NCBI GenBank assembly: GCA_031177985.1
Contig: JAPSJW010000001.1
Coordinates: forward strand, 868,001 to 932,000
Direction of reading: 5' to 3'
DNA length: 64,000 bases
Origin: Microbacteriaceae bacterium
GTDB taxonomy: Bacteria; Actinomycetota; Actinomycetes; Actinomycetales; Microbacteriaceae
This document shows, piece after piece, positions 41,006 to 49,682 of the stretch (position 1 is the first letter of the stretch; each line of letters begins with the position of its first letter). The position numbers were made by a program, and so were the translations under genes. The notes under the pieces were generated by a model. The model had not been told where the DNA came from. It worked only from the letters and a program-made list of their open reading frames with translations, and searched no databases.

Positions 41006-41803
41006 TCACCGCCTGCGATACGCCTCGACGAGCAGCTCGCCGCGGAGTTCCCGGAGCCGGTCGAGCAGCCGGTCGAAGAGCCTGCCCGTCACGCCCGAGG
41101 TGACGATGTCGTGCGGTCCGAGCTCGTGCAGCTTGCCGGTGCGGATGCGCACCACCTCCCATCCGGCGTGACGCAGCGCCCGGTCCTTGCGACGGTCCAC
41201 ATGCTCCCGCCGCCCGACGTGCTCGAGTCCGTGCCGTCCCGTCGAGTCGTACTCGATCGCGACCCGGAGGTCGGCGAGCACGAGGTCGGGCCACACCTCC
41301 ACGTGGTCGAAGAACGGCCTGGCGACCTTCACCGCGTTGTGGGCAGGGTCGAACTCCAGCCTGTCGAGCAGACCCGCGCGCAGCTCCGACTCGACGACGG
41401 ATGCCGGCCGAGGGGCGCAGACGCTCGCGAACGCGTCGCCCGTCGCGAGCGACGGTGTCTTGTCGCAGACGTTCCGCTTGCGCTTGCCCCCCGATGCCGG
41501 TCCCGCCTTCGCCGAGCACTCCGGGCACCAGGCCGATTGGCGGCGAGTGCGGCCGGGTCGGGAGCGCTGCTCCTCGGGCGTCGCGATGAACAGGTGCCCG
41601 GAGTCGCATTGCCACAGCAGCCAGACGTCTGCGGCGGGAGGGATCTGACTGAGCACGATTCCGCCGTTGAGGTCGGGGTGGTACTGCCGCACGAGCACCG
41701 GATAGCGGGTCCACTCGTCGCGGAAGCGACCCACCTCGTACGGCATCGGCGTTCCGCGCGAGAACTGGCGGCGCCGCCACCACGCGTCGACCGGCTCGGG
41801 CAT
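41006..41803 (-). CDS. Zinc-ribbon plus Vsr/DUF559-like nuclease-fold protein
   Basis: A 265-residue cytosolic protein of two parts. Residues 20-110 form a DUF4379-like putative zinc-ribbon (WLLWQCDSGHLF ... WCPECSAKAG with four candidate Cys/His ligands). Residues 140-250 resemble the DUF559/Vsr restriction-endonuclease fold: VWPDLVLADLRVAIEYDSTGRHG, then RRKDRALRHAGWEVVRIR. The Asp, the Glu-x-Asp and the Lys/Arg helix match the order of PD-(D/E)xK nucleases. Family and DNA target are unknown; a DNA-repair or defence role is possible. Divergent from the hydrolase gene by 53 bases. Confidence 0.78.
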   Translation of the reverse strand: MPEPVDAWWRRRQFSRGTPMPYEVGRFRDEWTRYPVLVRQYHPDLNGGIVLSQIPPAADVWLLWQCDSGHLFIATPEEQRSRPGRTRRQSAWCPECSAKAGPASGGKRKRNVCDKTPSLATGDAFASVCAPRPASVVESELRAGLLDRLEFDPAHNAVKVARPFFDHVEVWPDLVLADLRVAIEYDSTGRHGLEHVGRREHVDRRKDRALRHAGWEVVRIRTGKLHELGPHDIVTSGVTGRLFDRLLDRLRELRGELLVEAYRRR

Positions 41804-41856
41804 GCGAGCACGATAATCGGGCCTACCGACGTCGAGCAGGGCTCTAGGCTGACGGC

Positions 41857-42483
41857 GTGCGCGACCTGCTCTGGACCGGTCCCGTCGACGGGCCGGTGCT
41901 CGTGCTGGCCCACGGGGCCGGTGCCGCCATGGACTCGACCTGGATGAACCGGTTCTGCGACCTGCTCGCCGACCGGGGCATCCGCACTGCGCGCTTCGAG
42001 TTCCCCTACATGGCGGCGCGCCGCGAGGGCCGACGTCTGCCGCCGCCCCGGTCGGACACCCTGATCGACGACTACGCGGATGCCGTGCGCCAGGTCGTCG
42101 ACGAGGCGGGCGGCCCGGTCGTCATCGGCGGCAAGTCCATGGGCGGCCGGGTGGCGAGCATGGCGGTCGACGGGCTCGCCGACGCGGCCGGCCTCGTCTG
42201 CCTGAGCTACCCGTTCCATCCGCCGGCGGCACCGGACAAGCCGAGGACAGCGCACCTCGAGGTGCTGCGCACCCCGTCGCTCATCGTGCAGGGAACGCGC
42301 GACCCCTTCGGCACGCCGACCGACGTGGCGGGGTACGTGCTGAGCGACGCGATCGAGCTGCGCTGGCTCGAGGACGGCGACCACGATCTGGCGCCCCGCG
42401 CTCGCGAGAGCGGCTTCACCCGCGTCCAGCATCTCGCGACGGCGGCGGACGCGGTCTCCGAGTTCGTCACGGAGCGGGTGTGA
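41857..42483 (+). CDS. Alpha/beta hydrolase (KANL3/Tex30-like)
   Basis: A 208-residue alpha/beta-hydrolase of the small KANL3/Tex30 group. LVLAHGAGAAMDSTWM is the oxyanion-hole region, GGKSMGGRVASM carries the nucleophile Ser, IVQGTRDPFG the acid Asp and DGDHDL the catalytic His. Substrate unknown. Start is GTG 41857. Its stop overlaps the start of the phosphotransferase gene (GTGA), so the two are co-translated. Confidence 0.88.
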   Translation: MRDLLWTGPVDGPVLVLAHGAGAAMDSTWMNRFCDLLADRGIRTARFEFPYMAARREGRRLPPPRSDTLIDDYADAVRQVVDEAGGPVVIGGKSMGGRVASMAVDGLADAAGLVCLSYPFHPPAAPDKPRTAHLEVLRTPSLIVQGTRDPFGTPTDVAGYVLSDAIELRWLEDGDHDLAPRARESGFTRVQHLATAADAVSEFVTERV

Positions 42484-43325
42484 GTACGGAGGCGTCGCTC
42501 CCCGAGGAGGTGCTGGCCGCCCTCCGCGCAGAGGTCGGCGCCATCGCGAGCGTCGACGCCCTCGGGGGACTCTCCGGGCGCACCGTCGCCGCCGTGCACG
42601 GCGCACGCGGCAGTCTCGTCGTCAAGGGCCCCGCTGCTGCGCCGGAGGTGGCGGTGGCGACGGACCTCGCCGCCGTGCTGACCGACCGGGGCGTGCGCAC
42701 CCCGCGGACTCTGGTGATCGAGACCGCCGCATCAGCGGCCTGGCTGCTGATGGAGTATCTGCCCGAGCCGTTGCCGCGCGAGCGGTGGGGTGCGGACGAG
42801 CGGGTGGTCGGGGTGCTGCGCGCCCTGCACTCGGTGCCCGTCGACCTCGTGGCCGGAGTGGGCGGCCGCTACCGGCCGGGATGGGATGCCGCGCTCACCA
42901 GTGCGGCCGTGACCGCGCTCGATGGTGACGCCGCGCTGACGGATCGGCTGAGTCGCCTGGCCGCGCGGTCCGCGCACCTCTTCGAGCCGGTCGCTGTCGT
43001 GTCGGGCGATCCCAATCCCCTCAACTGGCGGGTCGACTCCAGCGGTGCGCCGGTGCTGCTCGACTGGGAGCGGTTGACGCTCGCCCACCCTGCCGTCGAC
43101 CTCGGCATCCTGCTCCCCGGTCTGGCCGACGGGGAGGGTGCGGCCGCTGTCGCCGCGGTCTACGGGGACCCGGACCTATCGGCCGAGGATCTGCTGCTCG
43201 CGAAGGCCTGGTCGGTCGTCGAGCTCGCGGCGACCGCGGAACCCGGAACCGACGCGCGCGAGCTGATCGAGAGCATCCGCGACGCTGTGCTCAGCTGGTT
43301 CGAGCGGCTGCCCGTCGCCGATTGA
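42480..43325 (+). CDS. Aminoglycoside-phosphotransferase-fold kinase
   Basis: A 281-residue protein of the APH/choline-kinase fold. The catalytic loop is VSGDPNPLNWRV (in place of the more usual HGDxxxxN, with Ser before Gly) and the metal-binding motif is VLLDWERLTLAHPAVDLG. The N-terminal SLVVKGPAAAPEVAVATDLAAVL probably supplies the ATP-lysine. It may phosphorylate a small hydroxy compound or antibiotic; nothing in the context distinguishes these. Starts on GTG overlapping the upstream stop. Confidence 0.85.
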   Translation: MSTEASLPEEVLAALRAEVGAIASVDALGGLSGRTVAAVHGARGSLVVKGPAAAPEVAVATDLAAVLTDRGVRTPRTLVIETAASAAWLLMEYLPEPLPRERWGADERVVGVLRALHSVPVDLVAGVGGRYRPGWDAALTSAAVTALDGDAALTDRLSRLAARSAHLFEPVAVVSGDPNPLNWRVDSSGAPVLLDWERLTLAHPAVDLGILLPGLADGEGAAAVAAVYGDPDLSAEDLLLAKAWSVVELAATAEPGTDARELIESIRDAVLSWFERLPVAD

Positions 43326-44396
43326 TCAGAGCGCGCGCCGCTGGGCGATGAGGGGGCAGTCGAACGGATCGCGCTGACCCAGACCAGCGCGGTTGATGTA
43401 GCGCAGCACGATCGCGTACGACTCGATGAGGCCCGTCTCGGTGTACGGCACCCCGAGACGACGGCAGTAGTCACGCACGATCGGCGCCGCCCGGCGCAGA
43501 TTCGGGCGCGGCATCGACGGGAAGAGGTGGTGCTCGACCTGGTAGTTGAGACCGCCCATCGCCCAGTCGAGCACCCGGCTGCCGCGGATGTTGCGGCTCA
43601 TCAGAACCTGGCGGCGCAGGAAGTCGAGCTTGAGGTTCGCGGGGACCAGCGGCATCCCCTTGTGGTTCGGAGCGAACGAGGCTCCCATCCAGAAGCCGAA
43701 CACACCGAGCTGCACAGCGAGGAAGGCGATCGCCATCCCGGGCGGAAGGACCAGGAAGACGACGGCCGTGAAGCCGACCAGGCGGACACCCACGAAGGCG
43801 ATCTCGATCCAGCGGCGTTCGACGGGTTCCCTGGCCAGGATGCGCTTCACGCTCGACCCGTGGAGAGCCAGCGCCTCGAACGGCAGGATCGGGAAGAAGA
43901 AGACCCCTTGATGCGCCATGAGCCAGGCCACCACCGGGTTCCGCCGACGAGCGACCTGCTCCGGGGTGACGGCGATGATCGGCAGCTCGGTGTCGGGATC
44001 GGTGCCGAGCTTGTTGGGGTTGGCGTGGTGGCGCGTGTGCCGGTGCCGCCACCATCCGTGGCTCATGCCGACGATGAGATCGCCGATGACGAGGCTCGCC
44101 CAGTCGTTGGCCTTGCCCGAGGCGAAGATCTGACGGTGTGCGGCGTCGTGCCCGAGGAACGCCGCCTGGGCGAAGAAGATCCCGAAGACGACGGCGGTCA
44201 GCAGCTGCCACCAGGTGTCGCCGACGAGCACGAAGACGACGATCCCGCCGGCGAAGATCAGCGGGAAGGCGATGAGCTTGGTCCAGTAGTAGCCGAGGCG
44301 CCGCTGCATGAGGCCCTCGGACTGCACCCGTGCCGCGAGGGCGGTGAAGTCGCTGGCGCCGCGGCTGGTCGCGGGTCGCGCGGCGGTGTCGGTCAT
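43326..44396 (-). CDS. Membrane fatty-acid desaturase (1)
   Basis: Di-iron acyl desaturase of 356 residues with about four transmembrane helices. The three His boxes are complete: GHDAAHRQ, RHTRHH and YQVEHHLFPSMPRPN. GGGGAGGG upstream is a good ribosome binding site for ATG 44396. It is clearly paralogous to the desaturase at 46250-47368 (shared SFAPNHKGMP, RRQVLMSRNIRG and PRPNL segments), and the two genes flank a pair of GAF-ANTAR regulators. It introduces double bonds in membrane acyl chains, probably in response to cold or oxygen; electron donor genes are not nearby. Confidence 0.92.
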   Translation of the reverse strand: MTDTAARPATSRGASDFTALAARVQSEGLMQRRLGYYWTKLIAFPLIFAGGIVVFVLVGDTWWQLLTAVVFGIFFAQAAFLGHDAAHRQIFASGKANDWASLVIGDLIVGMSHGWWRHRHTRHHANPNKLGTDPDTELPIIAVTPEQVARRRNPVVAWLMAHQGVFFFPILPFEALALHGSSVKRILAREPVERRWIEIAFVGVRLVGFTAVVFLVLPPGMAIAFLAVQLGVFGFWMGASFAPNHKGMPLVPANLKLDFLRRQVLMSRNIRGSRVLDWAMGGLNYQVEHHLFPSMPRPNLRRAAPIVRDYCRRLGVPYTETGLIESYAIVLRYINRAGLGQRDPFDCPLIAQRRAL

Positions 44397-44534
44397 GCTC
44401 GTGGGCCCTCCCCGATGTCGGTGCTCGGACGAGCACTCGGATCGGCCGGGGTCTAGGGCGTCTTTCGACGGTAACCGCACCGCTCTCAGGGCACAAGGAG
44501 CGCCCACCGACCTCTCAGCCGGGAAGCCCGCGCG

Positions 44535-45248
44535 TCAGAGGCGCAGCTCGCCGGCGATGATCGCCGAGGCGACGTCGCGGATGCGGGCCTGCGAGGAGCG
44601 CGCGTGACCGCGGATGAGGGCGAAAGCCTGATCCATGTCGACCTGATTCAGCTGCGCGAGCACTCCCTTCGCCTGCTCGATGACGATGCGACTGTCGAGC
44701 GCGCGCTGCAGCTGATCCCGCAGCAGGTCCATCTCGCGATGGTTGCGCTCCTGCAGGATGCTGATCGTCGCGACATCCGCGAGGGCCTGCGCGGCCACGG
44801 CGTCGCGCTCGTTGAGCTCGCCGGGCTGATCGCGGAACAGGTTGAGCGAACCGATCGTGGTGTCTCGCAACCGCAAGGGGATCGCGTGCACACCGGAGTA
44901 GCCGCTCTGCCGTGCGCCCGCCACCAACTCGGGCCACCGGCCCTCGACCGCGGCCAGGTCGCCGACCGAGACGGTGCGGCCGCTCTCGACGGCCTCTACG
45001 CAGGGCCCGGCTCCCGCCCGCAGCTGCATCAGGCCCAGCAGCTCGCTGCGCTCGTTCGTCGAGGCGACGACCTCGAGCCCTCCCTTCGGGCTGACCAGCA
45101 GGATGCCTGCGGCCGCCGCGTCGAAAAGGCTGATGCAGTCCTCGACCAGCGTCTGAAGTATGTCGACCGTGTCGTAGCCGGTCACCAGCGAGTCGGCCAG
45201 CGTCACGAACGTCGCGACCAGCTGATCCTCGCGGCCCCGGGTGCTCAT
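44535..45248 (-). CDS. GAF-ANTAR domain regulator (1)
   Basis: Cytosolic RNA-binding antitermination-type regulator of 237 residues. A GAF sensor (20-165, with VVASTNERSELLGLMQLRAGAGPCVEAV and VHAIPLRLRDTTIGSLNLF) is followed by an ANTAR domain (175-232, SRIVIEQAKGVLAQLNQVDMDQAFALIRGHA). ANTAR proteins bind paired hairpins in leader RNAs. The GAF ligand is unknown. It lies ten bases downstream of a second GAF-ANTAR gene. Confidence 0.92.
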   Translation of the reverse strand: MSTRGREDQLVATFVTLADSLVTGYDTVDILQTLVEDCISLFDAAAAGILLVSPKGGLEVVASTNERSELLGLMQLRAGAGPCVEAVESGRTVSVGDLAAVEGRWPELVAGARQSGYSGVHAIPLRLRDTTIGSLNLFRDQPGELNERDAVAAQALADVATISILQERNHREMDLLRDQLQRALDSRIVIEQAKGVLAQLNQVDMDQAFALIRGHARSSQARIRDVASAIIAGELRL

Positions 45249-45257
45249 GCGGCCATC

Positions 45258-45968
45258 CTAAGTCGCGTATCCGTGGATGGGATCGGAGAAGTCGAGCCGT
45301 CGCTCGACCACCTCCCTGGCGGTCTCCCGCAGCGTCGAACCGTTCCCGTAAGCATGTCCCTGCAGCAGCAGTAACGCCTCCTCGACGGTGGTGTCGAGCT
45401 GGGCGGAGACCATCCCCGAGGCCTGATGCACCTCGCGACGGGAGTGCGCGCCGTCCGCCATCTCAGGGCCTCCGGAGACGACGTCGAGGAACGCGCGACG
45501 CAGCACCTGGCGGGCCGCGATCGAGGCGAGCGCTGCCGCATCCGCGATCTTGGCGGGGCTGAGCTGCCCCGGGTCATCCGTATAGAGATCGACGCTGCCG
45601 AGCCTCAGGCGCCCGACGAAGAGCGGGAAGGCATGCACGGCACCGACGCCGGTCTCGCGCATCGCCGATCGCGCGATCGGCCAGGTGGTGGCGGAACTGT
45701 GCTGCAGGTCCGGCTCGAGCACCGGCTGACCCGCCTCGAGCGCCTCCCAGCACGGTCCCTCTCCCAGGTCGGTCTGGATCTCGTCCAGCCTCGCCGCCGT
45801 CGTGTCGGATGCGCACACCGTGCCGGTGCCGAGAGGGTCGCCCAAGGTGGTCACCGCGGCGCCGTCGACCGCGAGTCCGACGACGAAGGGCCCGCACAGG
45901 TCGGCGCCCGGTTCGCCGGCGAGCCGCAGTGCGGCGGAGGCGCGCGCGAAGGCCCGCCGGTCATCCAT
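45258..45968 (-). CDS. GAF-ANTAR domain regulator (2)
   Basis: A 236-residue GAF-ANTAR protein, first gene of the two-gene unit. The GAF domain contains LDEIQTDLGEGPCWEALEAGQPV and GVGAVHAFPLFVGRLRLGSVDLY; the ANTAR helices are VHQASGMVSAQLDTTVEEALLLLQGHA. Divergent from desaturase 2 with a 281-base gap in which I see no clear ANTAR-type paired hexaloop hairpins. Only the fold and general mechanism are known. Confidence 0.9.
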   Translation of the reverse strand: MDDRRAFARASAALRLAGEPGADLCGPFVVGLAVDGAAVTTLGDPLGTGTVCASDTTAARLDEIQTDLGEGPCWEALEAGQPVLEPDLQHSSATTWPIARSAMRETGVGAVHAFPLFVGRLRLGSVDLYTDDPGQLSPAKIADAAALASIAARQVLRRAFLDVVSGGPEMADGAHSRREVHQASGMVSAQLDTTVEEALLLLQGHAYGNGSTLRETAREVVERRLDFSDPIHGYAT

Positions 45969-46249
45969 GGCGGGCTCCCGAGAACGGGTGCAGGACGCGG
46001 GAATCAGGGGCCGAACTCATAAGCGTGCCGATCGTCGTGGGTGGACGAGGCGCTGGGTCCCGGTGCCTATGCGGGTGAGCCTAGCGGCTGCTCCTGTGCG
46101 TGCTCCGGCCGGTCTGCACGCTGTGTCTTCGCCTGGACGGCCTGGCGACTCGGCGTGCGCTCGCGTAGCGTCGGTGGTGGTAGCCCCAGATCCCGGTCGC
46201 CTGACAAACACCACTCCGCCACTCGGCGGATTCGAGACCGGAGGGCCCC

Positions 46250-47368
46250 ATGGCGTCACCACAGACCGACACCCTCGAGCGCTCTCCCGTGCTCGGGCCG
46301 CTGCGCTCGACCTCTCCGAAGAGCGGGCGCGCCAGCCCGACCTCCGAGTACTCGGCGCTGCTGCATCAGGTGCGTGACGCGGGCCTGCTCGGGCGCAGGA
46401 CCGGTTTCTACATCGCCATGTTCGCCGGCCTGAGTGCCGCCCTCGTCGCGGTGAGCTTCGGGATGGTGCTTCTCGGCGACTCGTGGTGGCAGCTGGCGCT
46501 GGCGGGAGTGCTCGGGCTGCTGCTGACCCAGTTCTCGTTCCTCGCCCACGAGGCGTCCCACCGGCAGGTGTTCGAGTCGAACAAGGCGAACGACGTCGCC
46601 GGACGCACGATCGCCAACCTGGTCGTCGGCATCAGCTACTCGTGGTGGATGAGCAAGCACAGCCGCCACCACGGGAGCCCGAACATCATGGGCAAGGACC
46701 CCGACATCGACGGTCGGGTCATCGCGTTCACGCCGGATGCGGCCGCGGGTTCCCGTGGGCTGGGCGCCTGGTTGAGGAGGCGGCAGGGCTACCTCTTCTT
46801 CCCCGTCCTCACGCTCGAGGGTCTGAACCTCCACGTGCAGGGCTTCCGCACGGTCTTCGGCGCCGGCAAGGTGGACCGGCGCTGGCTCGAGATCGTGATG
46901 CTCGTCTCGCGGGTGGCTGTCTACCTGGCCGCCGTGTTCCTGCTGATGTCCCCGGGTATCGCTTTCGCGTTCCTCGGCGTGCAGCTGGCCGTGTTCGGGG
47001 TGTACATGGGCGCGTCCTTCGCTCCCAATCACAAGGGCATGCCCATCCTGCCGAAGGACTCCAAGGTCGACTTCCTGCGACGTCAGGTGCTGACTTCTCG
47101 CAACATCCGAGGCGGATGGGCGATGGACACCTTCATGGGCGGACTGAATCACCAGGTCGAGCACCACCTCTTCCCCAACATGCCGCGCCCGAATCTGCAG
47201 AAGGCGCGCCGCATGGCGAAGGCCTACTGCGAGGCGCGGGGCATCACCTACACCGAGACGTCGCTGGCGCAGTCGTACGGCATCGTCATCCGCTACCTGA
47301 ACCGCGTCGGGCTGTCCGCCGGCGCCGATCCCTTCGACTGCCCGGCCGCGAGCGCCTACGGCCGCTGA
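46250..47368 (+). CDS. Membrane fatty-acid desaturase (2)
   Basis: Acyl desaturase of 372 residues paralogous to desaturase 1. The three His boxes are AHEASHRQ, KHSRHH and HQVEHHLFPNMPRPN. Its N-terminus is longer, with a Ser/Pro/Arg-rich leader of about 35 residues. GGAGGG just before the ATG is the ribosome binding site. The 281 bases upstream hold its promoter; a short GC hairpin CCGCC-ACTC-GGCGG lies close to the start. Membrane-lipid unsaturation is the expected role. Confidence 0.92.
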   Translation: MASPQTDTLERSPVLGPLRSTSPKSGRASPTSEYSALLHQVRDAGLLGRRTGFYIAMFAGLSAALVAVSFGMVLLGDSWWQLALAGVLGLLLTQFSFLAHEASHRQVFESNKANDVAGRTIANLVVGISYSWWMSKHSRHHGSPNIMGKDPDIDGRVIAFTPDAAAGSRGLGAWLRRRQGYLFFPVLTLEGLNLHVQGFRTVFGAGKVDRRWLEIVMLVSRVAVYLAAVFLLMSPGIAFAFLGVQLAVFGVYMGASFAPNHKGMPILPKDSKVDFLRRQVLTSRNIRGGWAMDTFMGGLNHQVEHHLFPNMPRPNLQKARRMAKAYCEARGITYTETSLAQSYGIVIRYLNRVGLSAGADPFDCPAASAYGR

Positions 47369-47388
47369 GGTCTTGCGCCCGCTCAAGA

Positions 47389-47406
47389 TGCAACCATAGA
47401 GTTGCA
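47389..47406. promoter_or_regulatory. ArsR-type palindrome upstream of SRPBCC gene
   Basis: TGCAAC (47389-47394) and GTTGCA (47401-47406) form perfect arms around CATAGA, 39 bases before the SRPBCC start. The layout resembles operators of ArsR repressors that pair with AHSA1/SRPBCC genes, but no arsR gene is adjacent. Confidence 0.5.
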
Positions 47407-47444
47407 CATTGAGGGCGACAGTGCTCTCCGAAAGGAAGCGGATC

Positions 47445-47927
47445 ATGAGCGACTACACGACCACGATCGACGTCGAAGCGCACCCCGAGCAGGTGTACGC
47501 CGCCGTCGTGAACCCGCGCGGCTGGTGGAACGACGCGATCGAGGGATCGACGGACGCCGTCGGTGAGTCCTTCCGGTTCGAGGTCCCCGGGATCCACCGC
47601 TCGCACATCCTCGTCACCGAGCTCGACCCCGGCCGGCGCGTCACCTGGCGCGTGCTCGACAACTGGATGGCCTTCGTGGCGGACCAGAGGGAGTGGGTCG
47701 ACAGCGAGATCCGGTTCGAGATCGAGGCGGCCGCCGGCGGATCGAGGGTGCGATTCACTCACGTGGGGCTGACGCCACTCGAGGAGTGCTACGAACTCTG
47801 CTCGAACGCCTGGGGGCACTTCATCAGCAGGAGCCTGAAGCAGCTCGCCGAGACCGGAGCGGGTCTGCCCGGAACGAACCCGGACGAGGCGAAGGTGCGA
47901 GAGGACCTCGCGCGTCAGTCGGGCTGA
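47445..47927 (+). CDS. SRPBCC (AHSA1-like) domain protein
   Basis: A 160-residue helix-grip protein of the START/Bet v1 superfamily: TTTIDVEAHPEQVYAAVVNPRGWWND at the start, RVTWRVLDNWMAFV in the central sheet, and a long C-terminal helix containing WGHFISRSLKQLAE. Such proteins bind small hydrophobic ligands or act as stress chaperone co-factors. AAAGGAAG is the ribosome binding site before ATG 47445. Its 3' end overlaps the convergent next gene by 13 bases. Confidence 0.88.
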   Translation: MSDYTTTIDVEAHPEQVYAAVVNPRGWWNDAIEGSTDAVGESFRFEVPGIHRSHILVTELDPGRRVTWRVLDNWMAFVADQREWVDSEIRFEIEAAAGGSRVRFTHVGLTPLEECYELCSNAWGHFISRSLKQLAETGAGLPGTNPDEAKVREDLARQSG

Positions 47928-48280
47928 CCTGTCCTGCTCAGCGGGCGCAGCGACCCCTCGGGGACCGGGAACGGGAGGGTGTAGTAGATCTGGGGCGCGC
48001 CGACCGCGCCCCAGTCGTCCTTCTTGACCCGGATCTGCGACGGCGACACCTCGGCGACCCGCACGCGGAGCCAGCCGTCGTCGAGGCGCAGCTCGTACAG
48101 CTCCGCGAGGTAGCCGATCCCGAGCTCCTCGAGCACTTCCTCGGCACGCATCCAGTCGAGCGCCTCGGTGCGGGGGCGGCCGAGCAGATCGATCACGACG
48201 AATCCGTCGTCGACGGGCTGCATCCAGCCCAGCAGCTCGCGGTCGCCCGCGCGGCGATGCTCGATCCAGTCGGCTTTCAC
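47915..48280 (-). CDS. Conserved hypothetical protein
   Basis: A soluble protein of about 121 residues from GTG 48280, with no membrane segment. GDRELLGWMQPVDDGFVVIDLLGRPRT and the C-terminal DDWGAVGAPQIYYTLPFPVPEG suggest a small mixed alpha/beta domain. I do not recognise the family. The frame is open 23 codons further upstream, but that stretch is basic and featureless. Its end overlaps the SRPBCC gene by 13 bases on the opposite strand. Confidence 0.75.
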   Translation of the reverse strand: MKADWIEHRRAGDRELLGWMQPVDDGFVVIDLLGRPRTEALDWMRAEEVLEELGIGYLAELYELRLDDGWLRVRVAEVSPSQIRVKKDDWGAVGAPQIYYTLPFPVPEGSLRPLSRTGQPD

Positions 48281-48417
48281 AGGGACCAGCGTAGCCAGCC
48301 GGCCTCCGCGTCCTCGGGTGGCACTGTGCATCCGCGGCCCGTCTCGCAAGCCCTAGCCGTTCACCCGGGAAGAGGCGCACCGTGGAGGGACGGAACCCAA
48401 TCCCTCCGGAGGTCACC

Positions 48418-48972
48418 ATGTCCGAACGTCAGACTCTCGTCCGCTCCCTGCACGACATCGGCCTCGCCGCCTGGTTCGGAGGCAACCTGATGGGTGCCGT
48501 CGGGCTCAACGGCGCCGCCGCCACCGCGAAGGATCCGAACGAGCGGCTGAAGCTCGCCTCCGCGGGCTGGGCCAAGTGGGCTCCCGTGCAGTGGGCGGCG
48601 ATGGCCGTGCACGGCATCGGGGGAGTGGCACTGATCCTCGGCAACAAGGCGCGCCTGCTGGGGCAGCCCGAGGCGCGCACCAACACCTGGATCAAGCTCG
48701 GAGTGACCGGAGCGGCGATCGCCTCCACCGTCTACAGCGGCATCCTGGGTGCTCAGCAGGCGAAGCACGCCGACGAGCCGGTCGAGGGCGCCACCGAGGA
48801 GTCCGCGGCCTCCTCCGGTGAGCTGACGTCGGTGCAGCGCCAGCAGCGCATCATGCAGTGGGTCACGCCGGCGCTGACGCTCGTGCTGATCGTGCTCACC
48901 GCCCAGCAGGGTGAGCAGCAGCGCCCCGGGGCCGGGCTGCTGAAGAGCGCGAAGGAGCGCTTCCTGCGCTGA
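48418..48972 (+). CDS. Membrane protein, unknown function
   Basis: A 184-residue protein with about three to four hydrophobic segments (near residues 18-34, 60-75, 92-110 and 145-162) and a basic C-terminus. The N-terminal SLHDIGLAAWFGGNLMGAVGLNGAA recurs in actinobacterial membrane proteins without assigned function. CCGGAGG four bases before the ATG is a strong ribosome binding site and fixes the start. Confidence 0.82.
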   Translation: MSERQTLVRSLHDIGLAAWFGGNLMGAVGLNGAAATAKDPNERLKLASAGWAKWAPVQWAAMAVHGIGGVALILGNKARLLGQPEARTNTWIKLGVTGAAIASTVYSGILGAQQAKHADEPVEGATEESAASSGELTSVQRQQRIMQWVTPALTLVLIVLTAQQGEQQRPGAGLLKSAKERFLR

Positions 48973-49066
48973 GCTCCCGCAGTGTGCCAGGGTGACCTCG
49001 TGAGCTGGAAGTCGCACGGATGGTCACCCGGCATGCTCGCCCTCGAAGCGAGCCGAGGGTAGGACG

Positions 49067-49624
49067 GTGAAGCGGCCGCTCGTAGCGCTTTTCCTTGTCG
49101 TCGCCCTCGTCGGGTGCTCGGCCCCCGGCGTGGAGCCCGGCGGGGGCGTCGCCCCGCTGGATCCGGACACCGTCGCGCTGATCACGCCGCAGTCCGGAGG
49201 CATGCATGCGCTGCTCGAGGGCGAGCTCGTCATCACCGATGAGTGCGTGACGATCCGCTTCTCGAACGGCGCCGAGGTCCTCGACATGCTGCCGGTGTTC
49301 TCTGTCGGCAGCGTGCGCTGGGAGGGCGAGTCGCTCGCGATCTACGGCGAGCCGCACGCGAACGGGTCCGATGTGGAGCTCGGCGGCGGTTTCATCGCAC
49401 AGCCGGGGTCGCAGCCGAATGACCCCTTCGACGAGGCGCACATCCCGGCAGGCTGCACCCCGGAGTACGTCTTCCTGGTGAATCCGCCGGAGCTGGCGTT
49501 GGAAGAGTCGTTCGCGGGCCCCGCCATCGCGATCTATGCGGTCGCCGCCGCGGGCACCGCCCTGCTGCTCGTGGTGGGGGCGTGGCACTGGCGGCGGCGG
49601 CGGACATCCGCGCCCCGCTCATAG
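49067..49624 (+). CDS. Membrane-anchored lipoprotein, unknown function
   Basis: A 185-residue exported protein. A signal peptide with lipobox LVGC ends at Cys17, a beta-rich extracellular domain follows, and a second transmembrane helix (about 155-175) leads to an Arg-rich cytosolic tail, so it may be anchored at both ends. Starts on GTG; family not recognised. Confidence 0.75.
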   Translation: MKRPLVALFLVVALVGCSAPGVEPGGGVAPLDPDTVALITPQSGGMHALLEGELVITDECVTIRFSNGAEVLDMLPVFSVGSVRWEGESLAIYGEPHANGSDVELGGGFIAQPGSQPNDPFDEAHIPAGCTPEYVFLVNPPELALEESFAGPAIAIYAVAAAGTALLLVVGAWHWRRRRTSAPRS

Positions 49625-49682
49625 CGACGCGGGGCCAGCAACGCTCCGGGCCGGCGGAGCGCGACAGGCTCGGTCCTCGGTC

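Noticed and set aside
45969-46249. Search for paired hexaloop hairpins (ANTAR targets) upstream of desaturase 2.
   Set aside because: Only a GCGTGC/GCACGC stem with a 12-base loop and a CCGCC/GGCGG stem with a tetraloop were seen; neither fits the expected 6-base loop pattern.
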